A stretch of DNA of 64,000 nucleotides from Phaeobacter sp. G2 (lineage in GTDB: Bacteria; Pseudomonadota; Alphaproteobacteria; Rhodobacterales; Rhodobacteraceae), in contig CP104100.1 in assembly GCA_025163595.1 (NCBI GenBank), positions 3,720,001 through 3,784,000 of the forward strand, written 5' to 3'. The notes under the pieces were generated by a model that searched no databases, was not told the DNA's origin, and worked only from the letters and a program-made list of their open reading frames with translations. Below, one piece after another: positions 45,978 to 59,893 of the stretch; the stretch's first letter is position 1, and each line of letters starts with the position of its first letter. A program made the translations under genes and the position numbers.

Positions 45978-46092
45978 TTTGGCAGTGACCTACTCTCCCA
46001 CGCCTTAAGACGCAGTACCATTGGCGCAAAGGCACTTAACTTCCGGGTTCGGGATGGGACCGGGTGTTTTGCTCTCGCTATCGCCACCAAAC
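45978..46092 (-). rRNA. rrf: 5S ribosomal RNA
   Basis: Minus-strand sequence beginning near ttggtggcgatagcgagagc, containing cccatcccgaac and ending ggtcactgcc, as in bacterial 5S rRNA. Boundaries approximate to a few bases. Confidence 0.9.
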
Positions 46093-46282
46093 CAAGAAAA
46101 ATCCAAATCCGATATCTTTGCGAAGCAAAGTATCGCGCGGCAGGCAGCGGTTTTGATTTTAAAACCGCATTGCCGCACGTCAGTTATGTCACCTGGTGGT
46201 TTCACAACTGATATCGGAAGAAACAATCAACATTAAGTCCAAGTCCTGTGGTGCTTATTTGGTTCTTGGCTGTCTATTACTA

Positions 46283-49110
<2,828 letters not shown>

Positions 49111-49562
49111 ATCTGATCCAGAAATAGATAGCCTAAACCATCAGGATCCAGCCGCTGGTAAGTAGCCGGACCACAATCTCTGAACCAAAAAGCATACTTT
49201 CCCGCATTTATGATGCGAAAGTCGTTTCACTACTAAGGCTGTGATGTCGGTCGCAGCCCCTTCGCAAAACAAACATCATAAATACAATTGGTTCCAAAAC
49301 CTTGCGGAATTAGAACCGGGTTAGTGTACTTGACTTGGACAACTCTGTCGTTTCAAACCGGCAGACCCATGGACGTCCGAGGAAACAGACGTGTTCATAA
49401 GCTCGCATCATAAACCCGAAGGTCTAATCAGCACCAATCTGAGATCATCCCCACACTCGGGGCGATCAACAGTGTTGTTGATTGTTTCTCTCTTTACGAT
49501 ATCAATTCGTCCAATTGGACGGTTAAGAACTGCGCACAGTGCTTAACGATCTAATTGTTTAA
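49111..49562 (-). other. Internal transcribed spacer, tRNA-Ala to 23S
   Basis: About 450 bp of spacer without genes. It should hold the processing stem flanking 23S and probably antitermination boxes; I could not place these exactly. Confidence 0.6.
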
Positions 49563-49638
49563 TGGTGGAGCCTAGGAGGATCGAACTCCTGACCTCCTGA
49601 ATGCAAATCAGGCGCTCTCCCAGCTGAGCTAAGGCCCC
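49563..49638 (-). tRNA. tRNA-Ala (TGC)
   Basis: 76 bases with encoded CCA, GGGGCCT acceptor stem, anticodon loop TTTGCAT (anticodon TGC) and GGTTCGATCC-type T arm. Standard position between 16S and 23S. Confidence 0.95.
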
Positions 49639-49659
49639 ATCTTAATCCCGAAGGATGAG

Positions 49660-49736
<77 letters not shown>

Positions 49737-49987
49737 GGTTTTCGATTTGCAAAGCAAATCAAAACCCGTGTGCGACAGGGTATTGCAAAGCAATGCCCGA
49801 GAGCAGCACTCAGTGGTTATGTCACCAGGCAGCGCCAGATAACGGCTGCTGCCGCGACTTGTCTGAAGAGATATGAGGACGGCTCGGTCCAAAGGACATC
49901 CAGTAGATGCCCCGATGTTGAACAGTTTTGATTACTGTTCATTGCTAAGTGTATCACGAGGAAGAACAAGTTCTTCTTGCTAGATAC

Positions 49988-51456
<1,469 letters not shown>

Positions 51457-51595
51457 AAGCATCTCGCGATGCTATCCTTGACGTTCGAACCTCTGCACAT
51501 CTCCAATACTCAGGACCGCTTTTGGGGGCAGATCCCTATGTCCACCCGGCTAAGGATTGGACACGTATCGGAAGTCATCTGTTTGATTGTGCTTC

Positions 51596-51625
51596 AGTTT
51601 ACAAAAGTAAACAAAAGTCCGTCAA
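51596..51625 (-). promoter_or_regulatory. Candidate rrn promoter
   Basis: On the minus strand TTGACG, 18-bp spacer, TAAACT, about 140 bp upstream of the 16S 5' end. The surrounding DNA is AT-rich, as expected for an rrn upstream element. Other promoters may lie further upstream. Confidence 0.55.
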
Positions 51626-52283
51626 ACAGTGAAGCTGACACTAGATCATCGAACAGACCAAATGGCCCACCCTACTAGCGTTGATATACAGACGTTGATC
51701 CATCGAAACGAACCAAACCGCCCACATATCTCTTCAGTTATCATCAATGTCAAAGAGCAACACCTAAAGGCCAAAAACAAGGCCACCGCGCCAATTCCTT
51801 AGCGCAACCGCCTCATAACATCCTCCAGATGCCCCAGTCTCTCCTGAGCGTCCAGCAGCCTTTCCTGCCAGTCAGCGACCTCTCAGCCGCCCCACCGTGC
51901 CGCGTCTCCGCCGCCGGTAGAGGGGGTTCTAGTGTTAACTCAACAAACCCGCAACACCTAAATTACAAAAATATCATCTTTTTTGGAAAAGGCCTGAAAA
52001 TCACATAAATTCAGCACCTTATCAAATCTCAATCTAGCCAAAGCCGCTCCTGTCGTACTGCTCTCCCCTGCAGGCCACATAGCTTTTGCAGTTAGGCCAA
52101 AGGGTCAGCCTCAACATGTAGTTATGCGCACACAAGTAGCCACAAGACGGCCTGGCGACTCGGCTGCGATTCCGCCTGCCGCGCGCCGCTGAAAGGGCCG
52201 CTGGTAGGGATGTCTTGCCGTCCTGATGCCATTCAGGATCAGCACAGGAGACCAAACCCGAAGGCAGTTCACCCCGCCCTGTT
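51626..52283. other. rrn upstream region with possible coding remnant
   Basis: About 660 bp between the rrn promoter and the next gene. On the minus strand about 51800-51870 reads WQERLLDAQERLGHLEDVMRRLR then stop, a coil-like C-terminus with no start; it may be the tail of a lost gene. No other gene seen. Confidence 0.4.
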
Positions 52284-52317
52284 ATGAAACGCTCTTGTTT
52301 GTCATGAAACGCTCTTG
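52284..52317. repeat. 14-bp direct repeat upstream of glycosyltransferase
   Basis: atgaaacgctcttg at 52284-52297 and 52304-52317, a 20-bp period, ending 32 bp before the glycosyltransferase start. A tandem duplication or a two-site operator. Confidence 0.6.
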
Positions 52318-52349
52318 GCGAACGCCCGCACGGCTCCCATAGTGCGGGC

Positions 52350-53210
52350 ATGAAAATTTGCGCACTCACCATGGCCTATAAGGACCACTGGGCTTTGTCC
52401 CAATGGTTTCGCCACTACAGTCGGCTGCTTGGCCCCGAGAACCTGTATGTGGTGTCCCACGGTGCGGATCCGCGCATTCAAGAGATTTGCCCCGGCGCCT
52501 CGGTGCTGACCATACCGCGGAATCGTTTGCAGGGGTTTGACCACTGGCGGGGCCGGATGCTGAATGGGTTTCAGCAGGGTCTGCTGGAGATCTATGACTG
52601 GGTTATTCGAAGTGATGCGGATGAGCTGATTTGCCTGGATCCCGCCCGCTGGGGATCGCTGGCTGATATGCTGGCAGATCAACAGGCGCCTGCGGTTTTT
52701 GCGCTTGGCTTTAATCTGTTTGATTTCTCGCAGTCCGACGTGAACGCCACGGACCTGTCCGTCTTTGCCAAAACCCGGGACGCCGTATTCACCGGACACT
52801 ACAGCAAGGCCTGGGCCGTCCGCAGACCCATCGGGCTGCGCCGTCATGGCATCCAGCTGCGCCCGGCACGGCTGGCGCAGTTTCCCTTTGCCATGCCGCG
52901 CGGGGTTTATCTGGCCCATTTGAAATATGCGGATGTCGCCGCCTTGTCGGCGATGTCCGAGGTGCGCCAGGAGGTGGGCAATAGCGAAGGCCCTGGCACC
53001 CCTGGAAAGGCCTGGAAGCAGGCGGCAAAAGAAGCGGTAGAGAAACGCGAAGAAGCAGAGGCGCTGCCACAGCTTCCCTGGGATGAGGCCGAGAAAACCG
53101 CCTGGCGCAGCCTGCAATCGCCGGTACGGGACGAGGCCAGCTCTGTCCTGCGCTGCAAGAGCCTGCGGTTTCAGTTTCGAACCACACTCCCCAGTTGGTT
53201 CAGCCGCTAA
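52350..53210 (+). CDS. Glycosyltransferase family 2 (Glyco_tranf_2_4 type)
   Basis: A 286-residue predicted GT-A glycosyltransferase of the small PF13704-like group. KICALTMAYKDHWALSQWFRHYSRLLGPENLYVVSHGAD is the N-terminal strand pattern and DWVIRSDADELICLDP carries the DxD-type metal motif. The C-terminal third (from about 215) is charged and helical. No close operon partner: the next gene is convergent. Likely acts on a cell-surface or secreted glycan; donor and acceptor unknown. Confidence 0.82.
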   Translation: MKICALTMAYKDHWALSQWFRHYSRLLGPENLYVVSHGADPRIQEICPGASVLTIPRNRLQGFDHWRGRMLNGFQQGLLEIYDWVIRSDADELICLDPARWGSLADMLADQQAPAVFALGFNLFDFSQSDVNATDLSVFAKTRDAVFTGHYSKAWAVRRPIGLRRHGIQLRPARLAQFPFAMPRGVYLAHLKYADVAALSAMSEVRQEVGNSEGPGTPGKAWKQAAKEAVEKREEAEALPQLPWDEAEKTAWRSLQSPVRDEASSVLRCKSLRFQFRTTLPSWFSR

Positions 53211-53224
53211 AGGCGTATCCGCCC

Positions 53225-56200
53225 TTACAGGTCCACCTCAATAGTGCCATCCTTTTGGGCGGCCCGTGACTGGCACAGGACCACAGCCTCTTTGCGCTGT
53301 GCTTTGGACAGCACAAAGTCGCGGTGTTCGACCTCCCCGGACAGCAGGCCACATTTGCACACGCCGCAAATGCCGTCCGAACATTTCACATCAATATGAA
53401 CGCCGTTTTCCAGCAGGACATCTGTTGCGGTCTTGCTCGCAGGCACCTCAAGCACCCTGCCCGACCGGGCCAGTTTGAGGGTGAAGGCGTGGTTTTCATA
53501 CTCCGGCAGCTCTGGCACCGAGAAATACTCCAGGTGACGCGCCTCCTCGGGAAAGCCCTGCCGCTCGGCGGCCTGCATCACCGCCTCCATGTAGCGATCC
53601 GGCCCGCAGGTGTAGACGTGCTGGCCGGGCCCGTAGCCCGCCAGCAGCCGATCCAGATCGGCCCGCGTGCCCTCCGCCGAGACATGGATATGCACCCTGT
53701 CGGACCAAGGCGCCTGTGCAAGATCCTGCAGATAGCCCGCCGCCGCGCGGTTTGAGATCGAGTAGTGCAGCTCGAACGCCTGGCCCAGCGCATGCAGCCG
53801 GTGCGCCATGGCGATCATCGGTGTCACCCCGATGCCGCCGCCCATGAGGTAGGATTTTGCCGCGCCCTCGGTGAGTGGGAAGTGATTGATCGGCTTGGAG
53901 ATGAAGATCTTGCGCCCCTCGGCAAAGATCCGGTGCAACAGCAGCGAGCCGCCGCGCCCGGCATCCTCGCGCAGCACCCCGATCTGGTATGTGGAGCGGT
54001 CCGCCGGATCGCCCGACATGGAATACTGGCGCAGATATTCCGGCGCCACCACGATGTCGAGATGGGCCCCCGCCGTCCATTCCGGCAAGGGGGAGCCGTC
54101 CAGGCTTTGAAATTCGTATTTGGTTATATCCGGGCCCATGGCCTGGACCCGCGACACCCGCACGCCCAGCACCGGGCTGTCCACATCATTGCTGTAGCGG
54201 TGATCCCAGGCGCCGGTCTCCCCCTTGGCGCGGCGCGACTTGTACTCCTCCACTGTGATCATCTGCTGGTAGGCTTCGATCCCGGCTTCGCGGTCCATCG
54301 GGAAGGGATAGGGCCAGGGGTGCGGTGCCAGATGCGCCGGGTAGACCGCCAGTGTTTGGTCTTCGTACTTCAGATCCAGATCCTTTTGCAGGGCGCGCGC
54401 ATTCACCGGATGGCGCGTCGGGCGGTAGCCTCCGTCCTCTTGCATCTCCAGATCCCACCACCATTTCTTGGCCGGGTTCATCTCGCCATTGCCCAGCGCA
54501 TCGTCGAGCTTGGCCAGCACCGGCGCGGCCTGGGGGATGTTCATCGCCGCCCATCGAAACGGGCGCTCGGCAAAGATGCCCTCCAGATTCCAGGGACAGG
54601 TCTTCATGCAGCGCCCACACATGGCGCCGCCCGGGGTGGTAATCCGGTAGGTGGTGCATTTCTGGCTGTCCGATTTCCAGATCTCATAGCCGTTGAACAT
54701 CAGCTTGGGTCCGGCGGTGATCGCCCCTGAGGGGCATTCACGGGCGCATTTGTTGCAGGCTTCGCAGAATTTCTGCAGGCCAAAGTCAATCGGCGCATCA
54801 TGGGCCATTGGCATATCGGTGGTCACCACCCCGGATTTCAACCTTGGCCCCAGAAAGGGGTTGAGGATGACTTCACCAATCCGGCTGACCTCTCCCAGGC
54901 CCGAGAGCAGCAGCAAGGGTGGCTGCAGCACCTCGCCATCCATCACCGTATGGGCCTTGGCCTTGTAGCCCAAGTTGCGGATCTGGCGGGCAATAACGCC
55001 ACCAAGCAGCGAGAACCGCAGATAGGCCCGCATCGACTGGGCCACCGCGATCCAATCATCCCCCGAAGTGCCCTCGGTGGTGTCAAAGCCCTGATCGACA
55101 ATCATACTGATTGCCTGATCGTGTTCCGGGTGAATCTCGGCGCCCGTCGCATCATGGCTGTACCAGGTCCAGTCCGGGCAGCGGCTGATGCCAACCGCAT
55201 CAATGCCCAGCCAGTAGCTGGCGGCTTTGATATTGGCCGCATTGCGCGCCGCATCACTGGGGCGCGGGCCCTTGGCGGGGGAGCCATCCTGCAACAGCAC
55301 AAAGGCGCCCAGCATTCGGCGCTGCGCCATGGAGGGCGCTGCCTTGCGCACATAAAAGCCGCCCGTCGCCGCCACCTGGTTTCCCTTGCCCATATCGCCA
55401 AACTGGCTGCGGGCAAACATATCTGTGCGTTTTGGCACCCGCGCCACATTGGGTTCATCTATATAGGTGGTAGGATCCTTCACCCTTTTCAGCGTTTCAA
55501 AGGGGTGCGGGCCATCCTTGAATTCGCGCGCCCCGAAGGGATCGCCATTCAGGGCAGAGCGCTGCGAGCCCAGTCCGAGCCACCATTTTGGCCCCTTGAC
55601 CTGCATGATCGGCTGTTGATCCAGCGGCAGCAAAGGCTGGTCCATCGCCAGGTCAAAATCGGTCGTCACCACCGCCAGACCAAAGCGCTCCCCCAGATAG
55701 GGGCTGACCAGGCGCCCCTCCTGCACCGCGACCAGCCCAGCGGCCACCGCCAGCTGGTTGAGATCCACATCCGATGAGGTGCCAGTATGGGCCTTGGCAT
55801 CCCAGCCCAACAGCCGGATGTAATTGGCCAGCACAACAGCCGTTTCGCTGGCGCGCAGACAGGCGCGATGCTGCTCGGCATCCTGGATCCACTCGGCGCC
55901 TTCCTCATCCAGGCGCGGATCACGCGGCATGTCATAGAGAAAAACAATGGCGTGCTTGTGATCGCCAATGGTGGTGGGCGGCGCATGCATCGCTTCTTTG
56001 AGATCGGCCATGATGTGATCAATGCCCGCCGCCAGTGTCTTGGTCTGGCGGGTTTTCAGATCCTCCGACAGCCGGTCAATATCCGGATTGCGATAGGACT
56101 GCGCCAGCCGTGCCGACGTCGGTACCGGGCCGATCCCCACCATGGAAGCATCGGAAAAATAGCCAAAGGCCTTGATATGCTCTGCACGCGCCTGTGGATC

Positions 56201-56434
56201 GCTTGGGCAGGCCGCCTGCGCCTTGTTCACCAACCCATCGCGGATCGCATCCATCATCGCCTGATAGTCGCCCATCGCATTGACGATCGAGGCAGGTGCC
56301 GTGGGACGGCGGAACTCCAGCGGCTGCGCGACTGGCACGGCCGCAAGATCCGGCATCGGCCCGCGCACCAGCCGCTCCATCGGGAAGGGACCCATATGCA
56401 TTGGCCGCTGCCGGGTTGAAAAGATCTTGGTCAT
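53225..56434 (-). CDS. Self-sufficient aerobic reductive dehalogenase (RdhA fused to reductase)
   Basis: A 1069-residue cobalamin-dependent reductive dehalogenase fused to its electron donor. Two related cobalamin-binding-type regions occur (about 165-290 and 440-590), each with the Y/WKAKAHT and GVVTTD blocks; the second with LSGLGEVSRIGEVILNP is the canonical RdhA core. Then come two iron-sulfur motifs, CEACNKCARECP (about 585) and CGRCMKTCPW (about 630). From about 755 a ferredoxin-NADP reductase-like module (RQYSMSGDP, MGGGIGVTPM, YTCGPDRYM) and a C-terminal plant-type 2Fe-2S domain (CSDGICGVCKCG, LCQS). There is no Tat signal or membrane anchor partner, so it is a cytoplasmic catabolic form like BhbA, not a respiratory one. 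The substrate is probably a halogenated phenolic. Confidence 0.92.
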   Translation of the reverse strand: MTKIFSTRQRPMHMGPFPMERLVRGPMPDLAAVPVAQPLEFRRPTAPASIVNAMGDYQAMMDAIRDGLVNKAQAACPSDPQARAEHIKAFGYFSDASMVGIGPVPTSARLAQSYRNPDIDRLSEDLKTRQTKTLAAGIDHIMADLKEAMHAPPTTIGDHKHAIVFLYDMPRDPRLDEEGAEWIQDAEQHRACLRASETAVVLANYIRLLGWDAKAHTGTSSDVDLNQLAVAAGLVAVQEGRLVSPYLGERFGLAVVTTDFDLAMDQPLLPLDQQPIMQVKGPKWWLGLGSQRSALNGDPFGAREFKDGPHPFETLKRVKDPTTYIDEPNVARVPKRTDMFARSQFGDMGKGNQVAATGGFYVRKAAPSMAQRRMLGAFVLLQDGSPAKGPRPSDAARNAANIKAASYWLGIDAVGISRCPDWTWYSHDATGAEIHPEHDQAISMIVDQGFDTTEGTSGDDWIAVAQSMRAYLRFSLLGGVIARQIRNLGYKAKAHTVMDGEVLQPPLLLLSGLGEVSRIGEVILNPFLGPRLKSGVVTTDMPMAHDAPIDFGLQKFCEACNKCARECPSGAITAGPKLMFNGYEIWKSDSQKCTTYRITTPGGAMCGRCMKTCPWNLEGIFAERPFRWAAMNIPQAAPVLAKLDDALGNGEMNPAKKWWWDLEMQEDGGYRPTRHPVNARALQKDLDLKYEDQTLAVYPAHLAPHPWPYPFPMDREAGIEAYQQMITVEEYKSRRAKGETGAWDHRYSNDVDSPVLGVRVSRVQAMGPDITKYEFQSLDGSPLPEWTAGAHLDIVVAPEYLRQYSMSGDPADRSTYQIGVLREDAGRGGSLLLHRIFAEGRKIFISKPINHFPLTEGAAKSYLMGGGIGVTPMIAMAHRLHALGQAFELHYSISNRAAAGYLQDLAQAPWSDRVHIHVSAEGTRADLDRLLAGYGPGQHVYTCGPDRYMEAVMQAAERQGFPEEARHLEYFSVPELPEYENHAFTLKLARSGRVLEVPASKTATDVLLENGVHIDVKCSDGICGVCKCGLLSGEVEHRDFVLSKAQRKEAVVLCQSRAAQKDGTIEVDL

Positions 56435-56473
56435 GGTGGCCGGGCCTCGCAGCTGGGATCGGTGAAAGAAACT

Positions 56474-56490
56474 TGACTATTCCACAGTCA
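56474..56490. promoter_or_regulatory. Inverted repeat between rdhA and LuxR-type gene
   Basis: TGACT, 7-bp spacer, AGTCA: a 17-bp dyad in the 77-bp gap between the divergent dehalogenase and LuxR-type genes. A candidate site for that regulator. Confidence 0.45.
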
Positions 56491-56511
56491 CTGCTCCAGT
56501 CTGTCACCCGA

Positions 56512-57300
56512 ATGAGTGACATATTTCCGCCCAGGCCCCTCCCCCGTGATGGTGTTGCCGAGCTTGCCGCCGCTGTTGTGCGGCCGGATTTTGCCCGCCA
56601 TCTGCTAGGCTACATTCGCACCGCGGCCGAGATCGCCAATTTTGGCACCTTTTATGTCCCGGACATGTCCCGCCCAGCGCCGGTGCTATCGATCTGGGCC
56701 GGAGAGATGAGCGGCTATTGGTTCAACCGCAATGCCAGCACGATCCTGAAAAACGAGCGCCTGATGCAAAGCATTCTGCAACGGATCCATGCCGCCGAGG
56801 GCGGCGGTCTGGTGATCGAGCGCTGGCGCCCTAGCCCGGATGATCCGATCAGCCCGATCTATGCCCGCGATCAGGTGATCGAACGGGTCACGGTCTCCTC
56901 CCTGAACGACCGCGTGGGGTTCCAGTCTTTCTTTTTGCGGGGCGAAAAATCCGGCTGGCTTAGCAGTCAGGACATGCAGCGCCTGCAACAGGTTCTGCCC
57001 CTGGCGCATGAGCTGATCGGGCTGCGCCATCGCATTGTCGGGTCAGCCGCCATCGGACAGGCGGCCAGCGGTCGCGCCTCTGCCCTACGTGAGCGGGACG
57101 CCGGCCTCTTTGGCACGCTCACCCCGCGTGAAGCCGAGGTCTGCGATCTGGGCGTGCAGGGGCTGAGTGTCGCCGGCACCGCCCTGGAACTGGGGGTTTC
57201 CGAGAACACCATCCGCACCCTGCGTCGCCGCGCCTATGGCAAGCTGGGGGTTCATTCCTCGACCCAGATTGCCACCCTGATCCTCAATACCATCGGGTAA
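56512..57300 (+). CDS. LuxR-type transcriptional regulator divergent from rdhA
   Basis: A 262-residue regulator. The C-terminal LuxR/FixJ-type helix-turn-helix is clear (LTPREAEVCDLGVQGLSVAGTALELGVSENTIRTLRRRAYGKLGVHSSTQIATLIL). The N-terminal 190 residues form an uncharacterised sensing domain (FGTFYVPDMSRPAPVLSIWAGEMSGYWFNRN). I chose the ATG at 56512; the open frame extends upstream into the dehalogenase gene. Divergent from rdhA with only 77 bp between, so it probably controls dehalogenase expression in response to its substrate. Confidence 0.85.
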   Translation: MSDIFPPRPLPRDGVAELAAAVVRPDFARHLLGYIRTAAEIANFGTFYVPDMSRPAPVLSIWAGEMSGYWFNRNASTILKNERLMQSILQRIHAAEGGGLVIERWRPSPDDPISPIYARDQVIERVTVSSLNDRVGFQSFFLRGEKSGWLSSQDMQRLQQVLPLAHELIGLRHRIVGSAAIGQAASGRASALRERDAGLFGTLTPREAEVCDLGVQGLSVAGTALELGVSENTIRTLRRRAYGKLGVHSSTQIATLILNTIG

Positions 57301-57315
57301 GGACCGAGGCCTCCG

Positions 57316-58119
57316 CTAGCCGCTGCGGCCCTTGAACTGCGCCAGCTCAACGCCACCGGCCTGTAGACTGTTGCGCACGGATTTTGCCAGCTCTACCGCC
57401 TCGGCGGTGTCGCCATGCAGACAGATGGTATCAATCGAGGTGGCAATGCGCTTGCCGCTTTCGGTAATGATCGCGCCTTCCTGCACCATTTGCAGGATAC
57501 GCGGCCCGGCCAGTTCTGCATCATGGATCACGGCCCCCGGCAACGCGCGATCCACCAGCGTGCCGTCATCGTTATAGGCGCGATCAGCAAAGATCTCGCC
57601 ACACCAGTTGCAGCCCAGATCGCGCACCACGTCCTCCATCGCGGTGGCGGCCAGCACCATGATGATGATATCCGGGTCCACTTCCAGCGCCGCCTCATAA
57701 CAGGCCCGCGCCATGGCGTGATCAACGCAGGCCATATTGGACAGCGCCCCGTGCAATTTCAAATGCCGCACCTGGGCGCCTTGTGCTGCCGCCATGCCCC
57801 GTGCCGCACCCAGCTGGTAGCGCACCATATTGCCCAGGCTGGCCGGGGTCATCTGCATCTTGCGACGGCCAAAGCCCTGCAGATCCGGGAAACCAGGATG
57901 CGCCCCGACACCCACGCCGTTGTCGCGGGCCAGCGCCATGGTGGCAGCCATCACATCTGCATCGCCCGCATGGAAACCACAGGCGATATTGGCTGAGGTC
58001 ACAATATCCAGCAGTGCGGTGTCGTCGCCCATGGTCCAGGGGCCAAAGCTTTCGCCCATATCCGCGTTGAGATCGACAGTTTTTGCCTTGCTCAGATTGA
58101 CCACGTCAGTGTTGCTCAT
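57316..58119 (-). CDS. pxpA: 5-oxoprolinase subunit PxpA (LamB/YcsF)
   Basis: LamB/YcsF family protein of 267 residues, subunit A of the ATP-dependent 5-oxoprolinase that opens pyroglutamate to glutamate. Family marks: TVDLNADMGESFGPW, VTSANIACGFHAGDADVM, GVGAHPGFPDLQGFGRR and the late VDTICLHGDTAEAVELA pattern (ISIDTICLHGD). It overlaps pxpC by 4 bp. Together with PxpB and PxpC it removes oxoproline, a damage product of glutamine metabolism. Confidence 0.95.
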   Translation of the reverse strand: MSNTDVVNLSKAKTVDLNADMGESFGPWTMGDDTALLDIVTSANIACGFHAGDADVMAATMALARDNGVGVGAHPGFPDLQGFGRRKMQMTPASLGNMVRYQLGAARGMAAAQGAQVRHLKLHGALSNMACVDHAMARACYEAALEVDPDIIIMVLAATAMEDVVRDLGCNWCGEIFADRAYNDDGTLVDRALPGAVIHDAELAGPRILQMVQEGAIITESGKRIATSIDTICLHGDTAEAVELAKSVRNSLQAGGVELAQFKGRSG

Positions 58120-59147
58120 GTGATGTCTCCAGATTCAAAAGGGTCCGCCTCTGCCGAGACCACCCCGCTGACCAGTTGAAAAGAAAGCAGATCCTGCATC
58201 ATCGCCGGATCACGCAATAAGGGCTTGCAGGCCGAAGGCAGCGCTTTCACCAAAGCATCCTGTTTGGCCTGGATCGCCAGCCCCTCGTCCAGAGTGACCC
58301 AGGTGAATTGCAAATCTGTTCCGGCCTGGGCCTGGGCCACCTTGCTCAGATCACAGGGCAAAACCGTGCCAATCCGTGGGTAACCCCCAGTGGTTTGCGC
58401 CTCGCGCAGCAGCACAAAGGGTTTGCCATCGCCGGTCATCTGTACATCCCCCGGCAGGATCACCTCAGACAGAATATTGAGCTGCCCCGCAGCCGAGAAC
58501 CCCGCCCCGTCAGAAGTCATCTCGACCCCCATCCGATTGGCCCGGCTGCCACGCCTAAAAGCGGTATCGGCAAACCGTGCCCGCACCTCGGCGGCAAATA
58601 GGTCGGACTGAAAGCCCTCAACAATCCGCAATGCCCCGCCCTGAAATCGATCCTCGGCTGCCAGCCCAAGTCCGACTTCGCGACCACGGTCTTCACCGCA
58701 GGGCAGCACATCGCCCACGGCAACAGGGCTGCCCAGGCCAGACATCACATGCACCGCGCGGGCGCCAAGCAGCACCTCGCTGGCGATGCCACCACCCAGA
58801 TGCAGATAGCCATATTGTCCCTTGCGCGCGGCGCCGATCTCCAGCTTTTGCCCGGCCCACATCTGGTGCGAAGCATTCCAGGCAAGGCTTTCGCCATCAA
58901 GGCTCACCTGCATCGGCGCCCCTGTGAGGGCAATGCGCAGGGGGCCGGTTGCCTCAAACAGCCCGCCGATGCCGGCCATCTCCAGCGCCGCCAGGTGGGT
59001 ATCCTGCCGCAACAGGGCCGCGCCTTCGGCCAGGGCCAGTAGATCAGCCGCCCCGCCGCGGGAAACCCCCTGCTGCAACTGTCCCGGGCGCCCTTGATCC
59101 TGGATCAAGGCAAGCGGGCCAATGCGAAGAACCTTGAGCGCACTCAT
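58116..59147 (-). CDS. pxpC: 5-oxoprolinase subunit PxpC (carboxyltransferase-like)
   Basis: A 343-residue protein of the KipA/YbgK family: LALIQDQGRPGQLQQGVSRGGAADLLALAEGAALL, GAPMQVSLDGESLAWN, YGYLHLGGGIASEVLLGARA and EVILPGDVQMTGDGKPFVLLREAQTTGGYPRIGTVL. The fold is cyclophilin-like; with PxpB it forms the ATPase/kinase-like part of 5-oxoprolinase. Start and stop overlap both neighbours by 4 bp, so the three genes are translationally coupled. Confidence 0.95.
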   Translation of the reverse strand: MSALKVLRIGPLALIQDQGRPGQLQQGVSRGGAADLLALAEGAALLRQDTHLAALEMAGIGGLFEATGPLRIALTGAPMQVSLDGESLAWNASHQMWAGQKLEIGAARKGQYGYLHLGGGIASEVLLGARAVHVMSGLGSPVAVGDVLPCGEDRGREVGLGLAAEDRFQGGALRIVEGFQSDLFAAEVRARFADTAFRRGSRANRMGVEMTSDGAGFSAAGQLNILSEVILPGDVQMTGDGKPFVLLREAQTTGGYPRIGTVLPCDLSKVAQAQAGTDLQFTWVTLDEGLAIQAKQDALVKALPSACKPLLRDPAMMQDLLSFQLVSGVVSAEADPFESGDIT

Positions 59148-59893
59148 GCTGGGATCTCCTCGCGGCTGGCGCCACCAAAATGGCTGTCTTCCACACAGAA
59201 GCGATCATAGTCGGATCTGGTGACCGGGGTAAAAATCATCTCATCCCCGGGCCGCAGGGCGATGGGTTCGGGCCTGCCCAGCTGAAAGCCACGAAACCCG
59301 GTTTGACCGACGTGACGCCAGCCTGTTGGCGCGGTGGTGGCAAAGAGCACAAACTGGCTGATCGCCAGCACCAGCGCCCCAACGGGCACCTGTGGTGTCA
59401 GCTCGGTCTGGCGCGGCAGGTTCCACTCCGCCCCGAGAGGCCCCAGATAGGGCTGCCCCGGCGCAAATCCAATGGTCAGAACCCGCACCCGCGCGCTGCC
59501 CAAGCTGTCAATCGCCTGGGTCTCGCTCATGCCGGCGGCATCGGCGGCTTCGGCCAATTGCGGCGCCAGATCGGTGCCAAACACCGTCGGCACCCGCCAC
59601 AAACGACGCCCTGCCGGCAGGGGCGCCTGTTGCCAGTCCTGTTGTTTCAGCAGGTCCCAAAGCAGATCTTGCAGGGCTTCATGGCGCAGCACTGTCCTGT
59701 CAAAACGCAGAAAAACAGAGGCCAGCGAGGTCGACACCTCCGCAACCCCGGGCCAGGCGCTGGCCTTCACCGCTTCACCAAAGGCCAGGGTAGCGCGGTT
59801 GGAAGACTCGCTCAGCGCATCTGAAAAAGTCACCAGCATACCTTCCAGCCCAGCGGTGCGAATGATCGGAAAACGCGACGTGTTTTGTGTCAC
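59144..59893 (-). CDS. pxpB: 5-oxoprolinase subunit PxpB (KipI-like)
   Basis: KipI/YbgJ-family subunit of 5-oxoprolinase. Marks: FPIIRTAGLEGMLVTFSDALSE at the N-terminus, TSLASVFLRFD, RRLWRVPTVFGTDLAPQLAEAADAAG and FAPGQPYLGPLGAEWNLPR, ending with TGWRHVGQTGFRGF. I prefer the GTG at 59893 (ggggg 7 bp upstream), giving 249 residues; the open frame up to 60040 has a non-family N-terminus. First gene of pxpB-pxpC-pxpA. Confidence 0.92.
   Translation of the reverse strand: MTQNTSRFPIIRTAGLEGMLVTFSDALSESSNRATLAFGEAVKASAWPGVAEVSTSLASVFLRFDRTVLRHEALQDLLWDLLKQQDWQQAPLPAGRRLWRVPTVFGTDLAPQLAEAADAAGMSETQAIDSLGSARVRVLTIGFAPGQPYLGPLGAEWNLPRQTELTPQVPVGALVLAISQFVLFATTAPTGWRHVGQTGFRGFQLGRPEPIALRPGDEMIFTPVTRSDYDRFCVEDSHFGGASREEIPA

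Noticed and set aside
53765..55777. Two long plus-strand frames opposite the reductive dehalogenase
   Set aside because: GC-rich antisense frames only; all recognisable motifs are on the minus strand.
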